Positions 26,901 to 33,097 of a stretch of 42,238 nt of DNA are shown here, piece after piece. The stretch spans positions 1 through 42,238 of the forward strand of contig NZ_LGLN01000086.1 of the NCBI RefSeq assembly GCF_001293775.1, given 5' to 3'. The notes under the pieces were generated by a model that was not told where the DNA came from, made no database searches, and saw nothing but the letters and a program-made list of their open reading frames with translations. Within the stretch, counting starts at the first letter, position 1. Each line of letters starts with the position of its first letter. The translations under genes were made by a program, and so were the position numbers. Source of the stretch: Pseudomonas syringae pv. cilantro. Lineage in GTDB: Bacteria > Pseudomonadota > Gammaproteobacteria > Pseudomonadales > Pseudomonadaceae.

Positions 26901-27139
26901 TTGAGCAACGGCTGGCCAGACCGGGAATGTTTCTCGTGGAGCAGGGCAAAGACAATTTGCAAACCATTGTCCATCGCGCTCGCGACACCTGGATTCACCG
27001 TACCCCGGTGCTGGTCAATGCCGAGGGCAAACTGTATCTGGAGCGCGTGAGGTGGCCACGCATCCATCTCATCCCGTTCGATGACATGGACGCGTTGGTG
27101 AAAGCGCTGGAGGAGATGAATCTGACCCGGATCGCCTGA
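20993..27139 (+). CDS. Giant toxin/effector-like protein with duplicated ChaN/TIKI-like C-terminal domain
   Basis: A 2048-aa protein, by far the largest in the window. Residues 5-29 are five L-x-P-x-x units. About 30-990 resembles the DUF6543 dermonecrotic-toxin-like body (for example HAALLYTPQAPDGIEF). 997-1070 is hydrophobic with small residues and may insert in membranes. About 1140-1260 is a beta-rich segment (VVNGRHYVELSG, WQIIDPQNPF). Residues 1284-1555 and 1660-1921 are two copies of a ChaN/TIKI/EreA-like domain. Copy 2 has GESH (1750-1753) and GNSH (1890-1893); copy 1 has SEAP and DQKL there. There is no Sec signal or TcdA-type glycosyltransferase motif. The first acidic residue is Asp29, compatible with type III export, but Ser is scarce and no hrp box was found. 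It might be the P. syringae effector HopAC1, which I loosely recall near here. The downstream gene is convergent, 9 nt away. Confidence 0.75.
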   Translation: MTQTLPPVVLNPAALTPIALTPVPLTPADTWPVASAALGRLDELRILLTSELQALPTPGEGLLTAINTANLPQREQEIASLLQQIDDYWSATGETGERRRDRLVPALQRSLRDEASVRVHERDLESGYLACLPAAPDEPQEQPLSYYSLTIQLHDDEQLELAGALAISQGQDRTVLVLPGLGIMGFASQALMGHTLARWLNTPTLQGGLLNTVERQQQERLNEITQDADLYLEPFTAADVQLQHLTTDPFGQALDRLLNKQRKDIRYACERADITDPQQRQALIQQAINLQGLLGPAALLELRELANRQRQYLRNLPNWMKIASEADLKTYAGYLRSYDDAHAAMLSVMGSAAPPEQFAEAHLRRRLADDLGHDLDPHALTVDTLRTLPLSHETYRISRSLVQLALYGLHPDDELAGSDFLEHTVIRLNDAPLPETYSTITPAYLASLIIGLELRTTFGEFQRTAYQREHNQQLLRMLARTRLSALAWAAKMQGHIRPEDFVIVAASTQDTPDPALRVQQVRLNGHNVMARLLVFRRQDAQGRTERLIMVALDAPGQPFKAFDSETQLLHEVVGWTASPAMTAWLLDQVHAAARPELAQLLEALKQKPQPAKDFLQFIDHPDSDAALRSFTDEQTQVMLSGQASHTPDWYLRASREQRRELLALEETIEGALGNYQALPHARVQPFKHYVHQRASEQIARLLNVPVGAVNPDLVVITSERETLTYTDMLLNGYDDSIDPFRSSADTQATFSGPQGVDLSALSPAAVAGSVRGQWLADGYIAQVRNTLLNTEHAGYAERRQASVLITQLQMKAAALRSVLKGHIEAAQYTWLKQSLDAMHLNDTASRGEYPLYPLQIHIDKPLIASGLSDIDQLVIPTPLLTHIETVQGCLVILPTQIRHAALLYTPQAPDGIEFRLFGDFVRSLSTDGMIDYYKDRCRIKARRTLSFFLRDMQQGNANKPPVIPKAFISDVADTCYNRPLERRLRDVEETTTGRNDMLSQLIWTSVEIIATALTLPFPPASFAVGTLLTLHDSGRAIAALTEGEHGRAAAYIVSALFNGLGAGGDLLNGLKGFGGVLHNLEQSRESAPVLRSFQHQSSLPRYEDLYPAELQEQVFLLGKPNVNGHAPVFHAPTVASAPPRATGQFAVQRAGGAWQPLLSLPEARPRAPSGLRTELAVDLSLRDVPRITAGHATGVCVVNGRHYVELSGSTFQVQYNTQLRGWQIIDPQNPFAFFGNQPIRLDQQGQWQLVERRRLRGGGIGDSNYAILPDELPGSRTGSIPGEYEMPPAMQAGLEVVLSNKPYDPTGIGMETYFESYFDELRQSFVARREKLYQDARTFLAEFTAPPRPQLPPLPQPVAVDNLIEHVFAHGNGLIFSEAPKSVASKRLLLLSMPLLAEQRVEVLYIEHLLTDKHLTKLARYRHLGKKSRSGSHEIKHYLNDLNRGALNNSSTDYDYYHVIKAAHRYGIEVRPFSSSISYPFNGHPVAGAVNDPVAAQKMSNFFGHTLINRDIASAPSRRWVALLDQKLATATDEVPGIADLQGVVSVHVQDVPAGRPTRITQGNSGLPGQHMPARSDFTIAFSDPTLIVPTAPLPSPTRLDDLLRRELKGSSASADGEHWAGQYGFVQGESGIWARVVPEDWSVENSVTAIQQSLADAVYEMPLDTRTNLHRLANFEKKGLDMNYFFDDPELDAVRHTFASRRKKLQTDAAAISAIQLPPRPTLPAVNPQTSLPELFETLYSHTDGIVIGESHFSVASKKMIIDNLPLLAQQNVKTLYMEHLLTDLHQADLDRFFETGQMSKNLLHDLKVLDRGHRTDPDKIYTFEQLVIKARQQGVEVRAIDCAASYHLDDIASEDSLTRQQMMNYFASRTMRKHQEVMGSHKWIALVGNSHSNVYQGVVPGIAELEGGIGLRVIDVAPGHSGGVTLDPGELVSGNIGATRVHIKGDYRVEMEVLRVRNAVRPPQPLTLEQRLARPGMFLVEQGKDNLQTIVHRARDTWIHRTPVLVNAEGKLYLERVRWPRIHLIPFDDMDALVKALEEMNLTRIA
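21005..21079 (+). repeat. Five imperfect 15-bp tandem repeats encoding L-x-P-x-x
   Basis: The units start at 21005, 21020, 21035, 21050 and 21065, and encode LPPVV, LNPAA, LTPIA, LTPVP and LTPAD (residues 5-29). Leu and Pro are invariant at positions 1 and 3. The repeat sits exactly where an N-terminal secretion signal would lie. DNA units have diverged at third positions, so the repeat is old or kept by selection on protein. Confidence 0.85.
24842..25657 (+). repeat. Toxin C-terminal domain, copy 1 (motifs lost)
   Basis: Residues 1284-1555. It aligns by eye with copy 2 from YEMP onward: SVASKRLLLLSMPLLAEQ against SVASKKMIIDNLPLLAQQ, LYIEHLLTD against LYMEHLLTD, VPGIADLQGVVSVHVQDV against VPGIAELEGGIGLRVIDV. 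The putative active-site motifs are gone: SEAP (1377-1380) replaces GESH, and DQKL (1525-1528) replaces GNSH. Glu1407 and His1408 remain. It is probably a pseudo-enzyme or binding copy. Confidence 0.85.
25970..26755 (+). repeat. Toxin C-terminal domain, copy 2 (motifs intact)
   Basis: Residues 1660-1921. It contains GESH at 1750-1753, YMEH at 1778-1781 and GNSH at 1890-1893, the spaced GExH...E...GxxH pattern of the ChaN/TIKI/EreA-like superfamily, which includes hydrolases and haem-binding proteins. This copy is the likely active unit. Superfamily membership is by motif reading only. Confidence 0.7.
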
Positions 27140-27148
27140 CGCGCGGGC

Positions 27149-28594
27149 TCAGGCTGGCGTGATCTTTGGCAGGCGGTGCTCCAGCAACTGGTGCAGCGCA
27201 CTGCCTGGCGGCCAGTTGCGCATGAAGCGCGCCCGGTCACGGGCATAGGCCGACGCGAAAGACGCTTGCGAACTGTGCTGCTGCATGGCGTCCAGATCAA
27301 TCAGCGCCCAGCGATTCTGATGCCAGAACAGGTTATGCCCCTTCAGATCGCCATGACTGATGCGCTCGCGAATGAGCTGGCTGAACAGCGTATCCAGCGC
27401 CAACAATTCGTCCTCTGGCGCATCGCCGCTTTGCACATGAGGCGCGAAGCGTTCGATGATGTCCGGCCCGTCGAGAAATTCGGTCACCAGCCAGGCCTTG
27501 CTGCGCAAGCCCAGAAAACGCTGCTCCTGCACCGCCAGCGGTTTTGGCGTGGCGATGCCCAGAAACCTCAGCCGGTTGCTCTCGCGCCAGGAATGCCAGG
27601 CGCGGCTGGGGCGCCAGAAACGCTTGAGCCAGTGGGTGAAATTCTTGATGTTGTAGCGTTTGATAACCAGCGTGTGGCCACTGACGTCGACCCGGCCTAC
27701 GCTCGCAGCGCCACCGGTCTTGTACAGGTGGCCCTTGTCGAGCAACGCATCCGCCTGCTCCAGCACCGGCAGCATGGCGGCCTCTTCGTTACGGCGAATC
27801 GCACGAAACACCGAAGCCGTGTCCTTGACGCTGAACAGGCTGCAATCGCGCACCGTCTTGCTCATGAAATCCCTGAGTCGCCAGCCACGAACCTTGTCGA
27901 TCTGCTTTTGCAGCGGTTCCATGGGCAGACCGTGCTCGGCGTTGCTCAACAGATAATGCACCAGCAGCTCTTCGGTGAACGGTTCGAACGCTCTGGGCAA
28001 TTGCGCAAAGAACACGCCGAGGTTTTCCAGCACTTTCTGCCGGGACAGAGGCTTTCCGGCCTGTTCGGCACGAATGCCCGCGCCGTCGATCAGGTACAGG
28101 TGCCCGTTATGGCGCAACAGGTTATCCAGGTGCAGGTCTTCCTGCCACAAGCCCTTGGCATGTTGCAGCGCAATAGCCGTCAGTGCTTCGCCGAGGACCG
28201 CTTGCTGTTCGTCGGCCAGCGGCGGCAGGTCCTGCACGTTGGCCCAGGCATCGCCCAGGCTGGGGGCTGGCTGCAGAAATTCGAACAGCAGCCAGCCGCC
28301 CTCGCCTTCCTGCAAGCCGTCGGCCAGCAACAACGGGGTTTTCAGGCCTTGTCCGGCCAGCAACCGCACGCCCGTCAGTTCACGCTGAAAGTGCCGGGCG
28401 GCCTTGTCGCCGACCAGCAGTTTGGCCAGTACCGAGCGGCCACGCCATACGCCCGCGCCGACGTAGCGCTGGCCCGGCAGTACCCGCAGCAGTGTCAATA
28501 ATTGCAGTTCAGCCGTGCCCGCAGCATCCGCCAGAGAAAGGCTCATCGGTAACTCGGGGGTGCGCCCGGCGTTCTTGAGTTCAGACAAGCGCAT
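27149..28594 (-). CDS. Tandem kinase-domain protein of the LPS core operon (PA5006-like)
   Basis: A 481-aa protein with two kinase-like units of the InaA/WaaP type. Unit 1 has an N-lobe near residues 40-75, a catalytic loop LWQEDLHLDNLLRHNG (Asp153, His155) and a metal loop LYLIDGAGIR. Unit 2 (about 290-481) has VSGHTLVIKRYNIKNF with the N-lobe Lys, HGDLKGHNLFWHQ (His414, Asp416) and ALIDLDAM. Both keep the Asp-Asn pair, so both could be active. The ATG shares one base with the wapQ stop (TGATG). It is the last gene of the core-LPS operon and converges on the toxin gene 9 nt away. A sugar or lipid-A-core kinase role is inferred from position; a regulatory protein kinase is an alternative. Confidence 0.82.
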   Translation of the reverse strand: MRLSELKNAGRTPELPMSLSLADAAGTAELQLLTLLRVLPGQRYVGAGVWRGRSVLAKLLVGDKAARHFQRELTGVRLLAGQGLKTPLLLADGLQEGEGGWLLFEFLQPAPSLGDAWANVQDLPPLADEQQAVLGEALTAIALQHAKGLWQEDLHLDNLLRHNGHLYLIDGAGIRAEQAGKPLSRQKVLENLGVFFAQLPRAFEPFTEELLVHYLLSNAEHGLPMEPLQKQIDKVRGWRLRDFMSKTVRDCSLFSVKDTASVFRAIRRNEEAAMLPVLEQADALLDKGHLYKTGGAASVGRVDVSGHTLVIKRYNIKNFTHWLKRFWRPSRAWHSWRESNRLRFLGIATPKPLAVQEQRFLGLRSKAWLVTEFLDGPDIIERFAPHVQSGDAPEDELLALDTLFSQLIRERISHGDLKGHNLFWHQNRWALIDLDAMQQHSSQASFASAYARDRARFMRNWPPGSALHQLLEHRLPKITPA

Positions 28595-29373
28595 CAGTGG
28601 ATCTCATTCTGGTCACGGTGTTGGACGATACGTTTATGCAGGCCGCGTCTACCCAGCAACACGCTCCAGGTCTCAACCTGGGGACTGTCGATCGCAGCCT
28701 TCAGGTAGGCAGCCAGAAATTCACGCTGTTCGTCATCACTCCACACATGGCAGCGACGCAGCAACGGCTCCAGATCCTTGATCAGGTCGCGCTTGCCGAA
28801 CAGCACCGGGCGGGTCTTTTCCAGATCGATCAACTGCGCTTGATACACATCACCTTGAGCCTGCAGAAAGATGTGCTTGGGATAGAAGCAGCCGTGCATC
28901 TGCCCGGCCTTGTGCAAGGTGCGCGCCAGCCGGCCGCAGGCGTAAAGGATTGCGCTGCGCTCGGCGGCAGGCAGCCCGGACCATTCCAGCAACAGCGTGT
29001 ACAGCTCCGTCCAGCCATCCAGGGCCCGGGTCATCAGGATCGCCTGACGCTCGCCGTTGAAACGGCGCTCACCATAAAAGGCTGCCTGCAACGCCGGAAT
29101 ACCCAGCTTCTGATAGCGGCGGATATTACGAAATTCCCGGCAGAACGAGGGCTCGCCCAGCGGGTAGTGCAGCGTGTGAGTCAGATAATTGCTCTGACGC
29201 TTGAGGTAAAAGCTTCTGTCGTCCAGATCAAGACGGAACACGCTGCTCCAGCCGCCGCGCCCGGTATTGGGTTCGTCGACCGCGTCAAGCTGAAGATTCC
29301 ATAGCGATTCAAAATCAACCAGGCCGTGGCGCTCCAGTAAGGGCCGATCGGCACTGGCAATAAATACGCTCAT
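28594..29373 (-). CDS. wapQ: LPS core kinase-like protein WapQ
   Basis: A 259-aa WaaP-superfamily member of the heptose-kinase cluster. It shows an N-lobe (WSSVFRLDLDDRSFYLKRQ), an adenine-hinge region (AILMTRALDGWTELY), a catalytic-loop analogue HKAGQMHGCFYPKHIFLQ and a metal-loop analogue LIDLEKTRP. At residue 162 the loop has Cys (HGC) where an Asp is normal in this superfamily. Its ATG overlaps the wapP stop by 4 nt. Naming follows the recalled P. aeruginosa order waaP, wapP, wapQ; sequence alone only supports a kinase-like fold. It probably acts in the cytoplasm on LPS core heptose, if active. Confidence 0.78.
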   Translation of the reverse strand: MSVFIASADRPLLERHGLVDFESLWNLQLDAVDEPNTGRGGWSSVFRLDLDDRSFYLKRQSNYLTHTLHYPLGEPSFCREFRNIRRYQKLGIPALQAAFYGERRFNGERQAILMTRALDGWTELYTLLLEWSGLPAAERSAILYACGRLARTLHKAGQMHGCFYPKHIFLQAQGDVYQAQLIDLEKTRPVLFGKRDLIKDLEPLLRRCHVWSDDEQREFLAAYLKAAIDSPQVETWSVLLGRRGLHKRIVQHRDQNEIH

Positions 29374-30104
29374 TCACGGCCCTCGAAAAAGCTGACGATG
29401 TGTCGAATACGTTTTTTGTCGGAGGCGTTCAAACGCGCTCGCTGGCGGTACTGCAAATAAAAGCGCAGGCGCTGGGTGGCCGACAGATGATACTTGGCAA
29501 CCTTGTCCAGACACGCCAGATCCTTGGTGATCCGGTAGCGCAGCAGAAAGCTCCACCAGAATGCACCGTTGGGGCAATCGATGAAAAACAGCTTGCCCAG
29601 ATTATCGACCAGCAGGTTGCGCCATTTAAGGTCGTTATGCGTGAAATGCCTGTCGTGCATGATGCGCGTATAGGCCGCCAGCTGGCGGCTGACACCGTCG
29701 ACCCACTGCCGGTCGGCCAGCAGCGGGTCCTTGCGCTTGGCCAGCACTGACAAATCCACGGTGTTAGGCAGTTCACGGGTGATCAGCGCACCGCGGTCAT
29801 AGGCCGCCCCGTTGCGCTCCAGCCCCCAGGCCACTACCTCGGCCGTGGGAATGCCCCAGGTGGCGAAACGCCTGAGGTTCTGCCACTCGGATTTGACCCG
29901 TGGCCTGCCCATGTAGCGACGCAGGCCCTTACCGGCGCTGACGTAGCGCTTGACGTAATAATTGACCCCGGCGCGCTCGACGCGGATGACTTCGGACAGC
30001 GGGTCGCGGGTCAGGCGCTGGCCTTCCAGGGCGAACACCGCGTCCAGGCTGCCGAAGTCGCGATCAAGGAACGCGTATTCGGGTTCGAGCTTCCAGCCTG
30101 CCAT
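29370..30104 (-). CDS. wapP: LPS core heptose kinase WapP
   Basis: A 244-aa cytoplasmic kinase of the WaaP family, thought to phosphorylate an inner-core heptose. Visible landmarks are VNYYVKRYVSAGKGLRRYMG with the N-lobe Lys, ITRELPNTVDLSVLAK as the hinge, the catalytic loop HFTHNDLKWRNLLVD (Asp158) and FFIDCPNGAFW as the metal-binding loop. Length agrees with recalled P. aeruginosa WapP. The ATG at 30104 shares a base with the waaP stop (TGATG), so translation is coupled. The C-terminus is Arg/Lys-rich, suitable for contact with acidic LPS. Confidence 0.88.
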   Translation of the reverse strand: MAGWKLEPEYAFLDRDFGSLDAVFALEGQRLTRDPLSEVIRVERAGVNYYVKRYVSAGKGLRRYMGRPRVKSEWQNLRRFATWGIPTAEVVAWGLERNGAAYDRGALITRELPNTVDLSVLAKRKDPLLADRQWVDGVSRQLAAYTRIMHDRHFTHNDLKWRNLLVDNLGKLFFIDCPNGAFWWSFLLRYRITKDLACLDKVAKYHLSATQRLRFYLQYRQRARLNASDKKRIRHIVSFFEGRE

Positions 30105-30910
30105 CAGAGCGCATCTCCATATCGCACTTTACGTTGATACAGCTTGTCGGCTTTTTTATCCAGCCAGGTCAGCAACGACGCTTCCTTGAGCAGTATTTCC
30201 CGCAACGGCTTCTGAAAGTAGTCCTTGAGAAAGCGCAGTTTGTCACGCCGGGTCAGGCCGATGTCCAGAGCTGAAAAATACAGCGCGGCCAGGTCCTTGT
30301 TGCGCCAGCGCGGCGTGATCGCCCACCGGGTCTGGGCGCGGTGCAGGTCGATGACCGACAGCCTGAAATCATCAGCCGTCACCGGTTTGTCGGTGTGCAA
30401 CAGGAAATGGCAGATGTAACAGTCGCGATGATTGACACCTGCCCGGTGCATCATCCCGACCAGTCGCGCCACTTCGGCAATGAACGCCCTTTTCAGGCGT
30501 GGCTCGGGCGGCTCGCTGCGCCAGTTGAGGCTGACGTCCTCAAGGCTGATGGTCGGTGCCAGCTCTTCGGTGACGATGAAAGAATGCTGCGCGGCAGGAT
30601 TGCTGCCGCGCTCGCCGTAGGCCACGGCGGTCATGGTTGGCACCCCGACTTCGTGCAGGCGCTCGATGGCGTCCCACTCTTTGCCCGCGCCCAGCACCGG
30701 CAGCTTGGCCGTTGCCAGGTTCTTGGCGATCTCGCCCCAGCCGATGCCGCGGTGGATCTTGACGAAGTAACCGCGCCCGTCGACTTCAGTGCGCAGCGTG
30801 CGACGCCCTTCCAGCTCGCGGTACACCTCACCGCTCAGGCCCTCGACCTCGGCGAACGCATCGCGCCCGGCCCACAGGCTCTTGAACGGTTCAGCAAGGA
30901 ACAGCTTCAT
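30104..30910 (-). CDS. waaP: LPS core heptose I kinase WaaP
   Basis: WaaP phosphorylates the first inner-core heptose of LPS using ATP, giving the outer membrane much of its barrier strength; it is essential in P. aeruginosa. The 268 aa equal the P. aeruginosa length. It shows GRGYFVKIHRGIGWGE (N-lobe Lys), FIVTEELAPTISLED (hinge), GVNHRDCYICHFLLH (catalytic loop, Asp163) and LSVIDLHRAQTR (metal loop). The true start is the ATG at 30910, which shares one base with the waaG stop (TGATG); a TTG lies directly before it. It is the fourth gene of the operon. Confidence 0.95.
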   Translation of the reverse strand: MKLFLAEPFKSLWAGRDAFAEVEGLSGEVYRELEGRRTLRTEVDGRGYFVKIHRGIGWGEIAKNLATAKLPVLGAGKEWDAIERLHEVGVPTMTAVAYGERGSNPAAQHSFIVTEELAPTISLEDVSLNWRSEPPEPRLKRAFIAEVARLVGMMHRAGVNHRDCYICHFLLHTDKPVTADDFRLSVIDLHRAQTRWAITPRWRNKDLAALYFSALDIGLTRRDKLRFLKDYFQKPLREILLKEASLLTWLDKKADKLYQRKVRYGDAL

Positions 30911-32031
30911 CAATAGTGCTCCGCCAGAATCACATCCGCAGCGTGTTGCGGCATGCTGTAAAGGTCCGCCGTGTCAGCGAATGCCAGGCCGTTGCGACGC
31001 CAGGCGCTGCGCGCGGTGTCGTCCGACAGCATGCTGGCCAGATAGCGATTGAGCTGAGCCTGATCGAACGGCTCGTCCAGGACCCGACCGCAATCGGCTT
31101 CGGCAATGTAGTGGGCATAACCGCAGACCGCGCTGACCAGCACCGGCAACCCCGCCACCAGCGCTTCGAGCAGCACAGTGCCGGTGTTTTCGTTGTAGGC
31201 CGGATGAATCAGCAGGTCGGCACCGAGCAGAAAACGCGGAATGTCGCTACGCCCTTTCATGAAGGTCACCTGATCGCCCAGACCGAGCGTGGCGCTCTGC
31301 AGCTGGAATACTTTGGGGTCGTCCTGACCGATTACAAACAGACGGGTTCGCTTCTTCAGTTCCGCAGGCAACGACGCCAGCGCTTTAAGGCTACGATCGA
31401 CGCCCTTCGTCTTGAAACCGGAGCCGATCTGCACCAATAGCAGCGCATCGTCGGCCAGACCGAATTCCTTGCGAAATTCGGCACGAATCTGCGCCGCGTC
31501 CGGCGGCGCGCGACGATCCTGGGAAATGCCCGGCGGCAGCAGATGGAAACGTGATAGCGGCGTGTCGTAGTGCTTGATGAACAACGGCTGCTGCACTTCG
31601 GAAATCATCAGTACCTGGGTGTTCGATTCCCTGGCGAACACCGCGCGCTCGTAATCGGCAAAATGGCGATAACGCCCCCACTTGCGATACAGCGGGCTGC
31701 GCAGGTTCTGCGCCTTGTCTTCGAAACAACCGTCGGCGGCGTAATACACATCCAGCCCCGGCATCTTGTTGAAGCCGATCAGACGGTCGACCGGGCGCCG
31801 GGCCAGATCCGCTTCCATCCAGGCAGTAAGCTTTTCGTTACGCCGATGATTGAAGAATGCCTTGACCGGCGCGACCAGCACTTCGAAGCCGGGCGGCACC
31901 TCGCCTTCCCAGATCAGCGTGTAGACGCGAATCTGATGGCCACGCTGCTGGCATTCCAGCGCGATGCGCATGAAATCGCGTTGCAGGCCGCCAAACGGGA
32001 AATATTTGTAAAGTACGAAAGCCAGTTGCAT
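30910..32031 (-). CDS. waaG: LPS core glycosyltransferase WaaG
   Basis: WaaG is a GT4, GT-B fold enzyme that in Pseudomonas is thought to add the first outer-core hexose (GalN or glucose) to inner-core heptose; the enterobacterial enzyme adds glucose from UDP-glucose. The ATG at 32031 gives MQLAFVLYKYFPFGGLQRDF and 373 aa, the expected length; the frame upstream is just overlap with waaC. The GT4 signature HPAYNENTGTVLLEALVAG is intact with its E-x7-E spacing. The start shares a base with the waaC stop. The motif GFNKMPGLDVYYAADGCFE is typical of the family. The exact sugar in this organism cannot be read from sequence. Confidence 0.95.
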   Translation of the reverse strand: MQLAFVLYKYFPFGGLQRDFMRIALECQQRGHQIRVYTLIWEGEVPPGFEVLVAPVKAFFNHRRNEKLTAWMEADLARRPVDRLIGFNKMPGLDVYYAADGCFEDKAQNLRSPLYRKWGRYRHFADYERAVFARESNTQVLMISEVQQPLFIKHYDTPLSRFHLLPPGISQDRRAPPDAAQIRAEFRKEFGLADDALLLVQIGSGFKTKGVDRSLKALASLPAELKKRTRLFVIGQDDPKVFQLQSATLGLGDQVTFMKGRSDIPRFLLGADLLIHPAYNENTGTVLLEALVAGLPVLVSAVCGYAHYIAEADCGRVLDEPFDQAQLNRYLASMLSDDTARSAWRRNGLAFADTADLYSMPQHAADVILAEHY

Positions 32032-33095
32032 CAGCCAGGTTCCTTTGCCAGCAACAGCGCGCCCAGTTGGCTCGCTACTCGCTCGGGATTCAAACGAGTG
32101 AAGCACAATGGCCACTCGCGTTTAAGGTCGAACCGGCGCTGATCATCGGCGGTCGGTTGGTACGTGCATTTCTTCTGCAGGCAGGGCGCACAGCCCGGAT
32201 AGTCGCTGGCCAAATGCACCTGAGACTTGCCGTAAGCCCCGGTCAGCCCCGGATTGGTCGGGCCGAACAGGGAAATGGTCGGTACATCCAGCGCCGCAGC
32301 CAGGTGCCCGATGCCGGTATCGACCGCGACGCAGGCCTGGGCACTGGCCAATACACGCGCCACCCCCGCCAGATTCAGCTTCGGCAGCACATGCGCGCTG
32401 TCGAGGCCGTCGGCAATGCGCTCGGCGCGGGCTTTCTCTGTCGGATTTCCCCACGGCAGCCGTACCTGAAAACCGCGCGCAGCCATCAATTCGGCCAGCT
32501 GTCGCCAATACGTCTCGGGCCAGTGTTTGGTGTCCCAGGTCGTGCCGTGCAAGAACAGCACAAAAGGTGCTTGCGGCGCATCGTCAAGCGCAGCGAGTGG
32601 CTTGAGACCGTAATCGCCCACGCCAACCGGCAACGGATAACCCAGCGCCTGCGCGAACAACTGGCGCAGCCGTTCGACGGCATGCTGCCCGCGTGCCACC
32701 GGCAAGACGCGGTCATAAAAGCGGCTGGCAAGCGGCTCGCGCGCCGAATCACGGTCCAGACCGGCCACTGGCGCGTCGATGTAGCGCGTCAGCCAGGCAC
32801 TCTTGAACAGCCCTTGAGCATCGATCACCAGGTCGTAACGCTGCTCGCGCAGCCGATCCTTGAAGCGCCGCCATTCGCCCGAGCGAAACGTCTGCCAGAG
32901 GTGCTTGCGCCAACGGCGGATCGCCACCGGGATCACTCTATCGACCGCCGGGTGCCAGGCGGGAATTTCGGCAAAACCTTCTTCCACCACCCAGTCGAAG
33001 CGAATACCGGGCAGCGCCCGCGCCGCATCGGTCAGCGCGGGCAAGGCGTGGATGACATCACCCAGCGAGGAAGTCTTGATCAGCAGTACCCGCAA
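32031..33095 (-). CDS. waaC: LPS heptosyltransferase I WaaC
   Basis: WaaC transfers the first L,D-heptose from ADP-heptose to Kdo on the inner face of the cytoplasmic membrane (GT9, GT-B fold). The 354-aa product has VLLIKTSSLGDVIHALPALT at the N-terminus, LFLHGTTWDTKHWPETYW in the middle and the donor site VDTGIGHLAAALDVPTISLFG. The family start Met-Arg-Val is encoded by a TTG at 33095, two bases after the waaF stop; no in-frame ATG serves better. Its donor is made by HldE. The Cys-rich tail (YPGCAPCLQKKCTYQPT) is normal for Pseudomonas WaaC. Confidence 0.96.
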   Translation of the reverse strand: MRVLLIKTSSLGDVIHALPALTDAARALPGIRFDWVVEEGFAEIPAWHPAVDRVIPVAIRRWRKHLWQTFRSGEWRRFKDRLREQRYDLVIDAQGLFKSAWLTRYIDAPVAGLDRDSAREPLASRFYDRVLPVARGQHAVERLRQLFAQALGYPLPVGVGDYGLKPLAALDDAPQAPFVLFLHGTTWDTKHWPETYWRQLAELMAARGFQVRLPWGNPTEKARAERIADGLDSAHVLPKLNLAGVARVLASAQACVAVDTGIGHLAAALDVPTISLFGPTNPGLTGAYGKSQVHLASDYPGCAPCLQKKCTYQPTADDQRRFDLKREWPLCFTRLNPERVASQLGALLLAKEPG

Positions 33096-33097
33096 AA

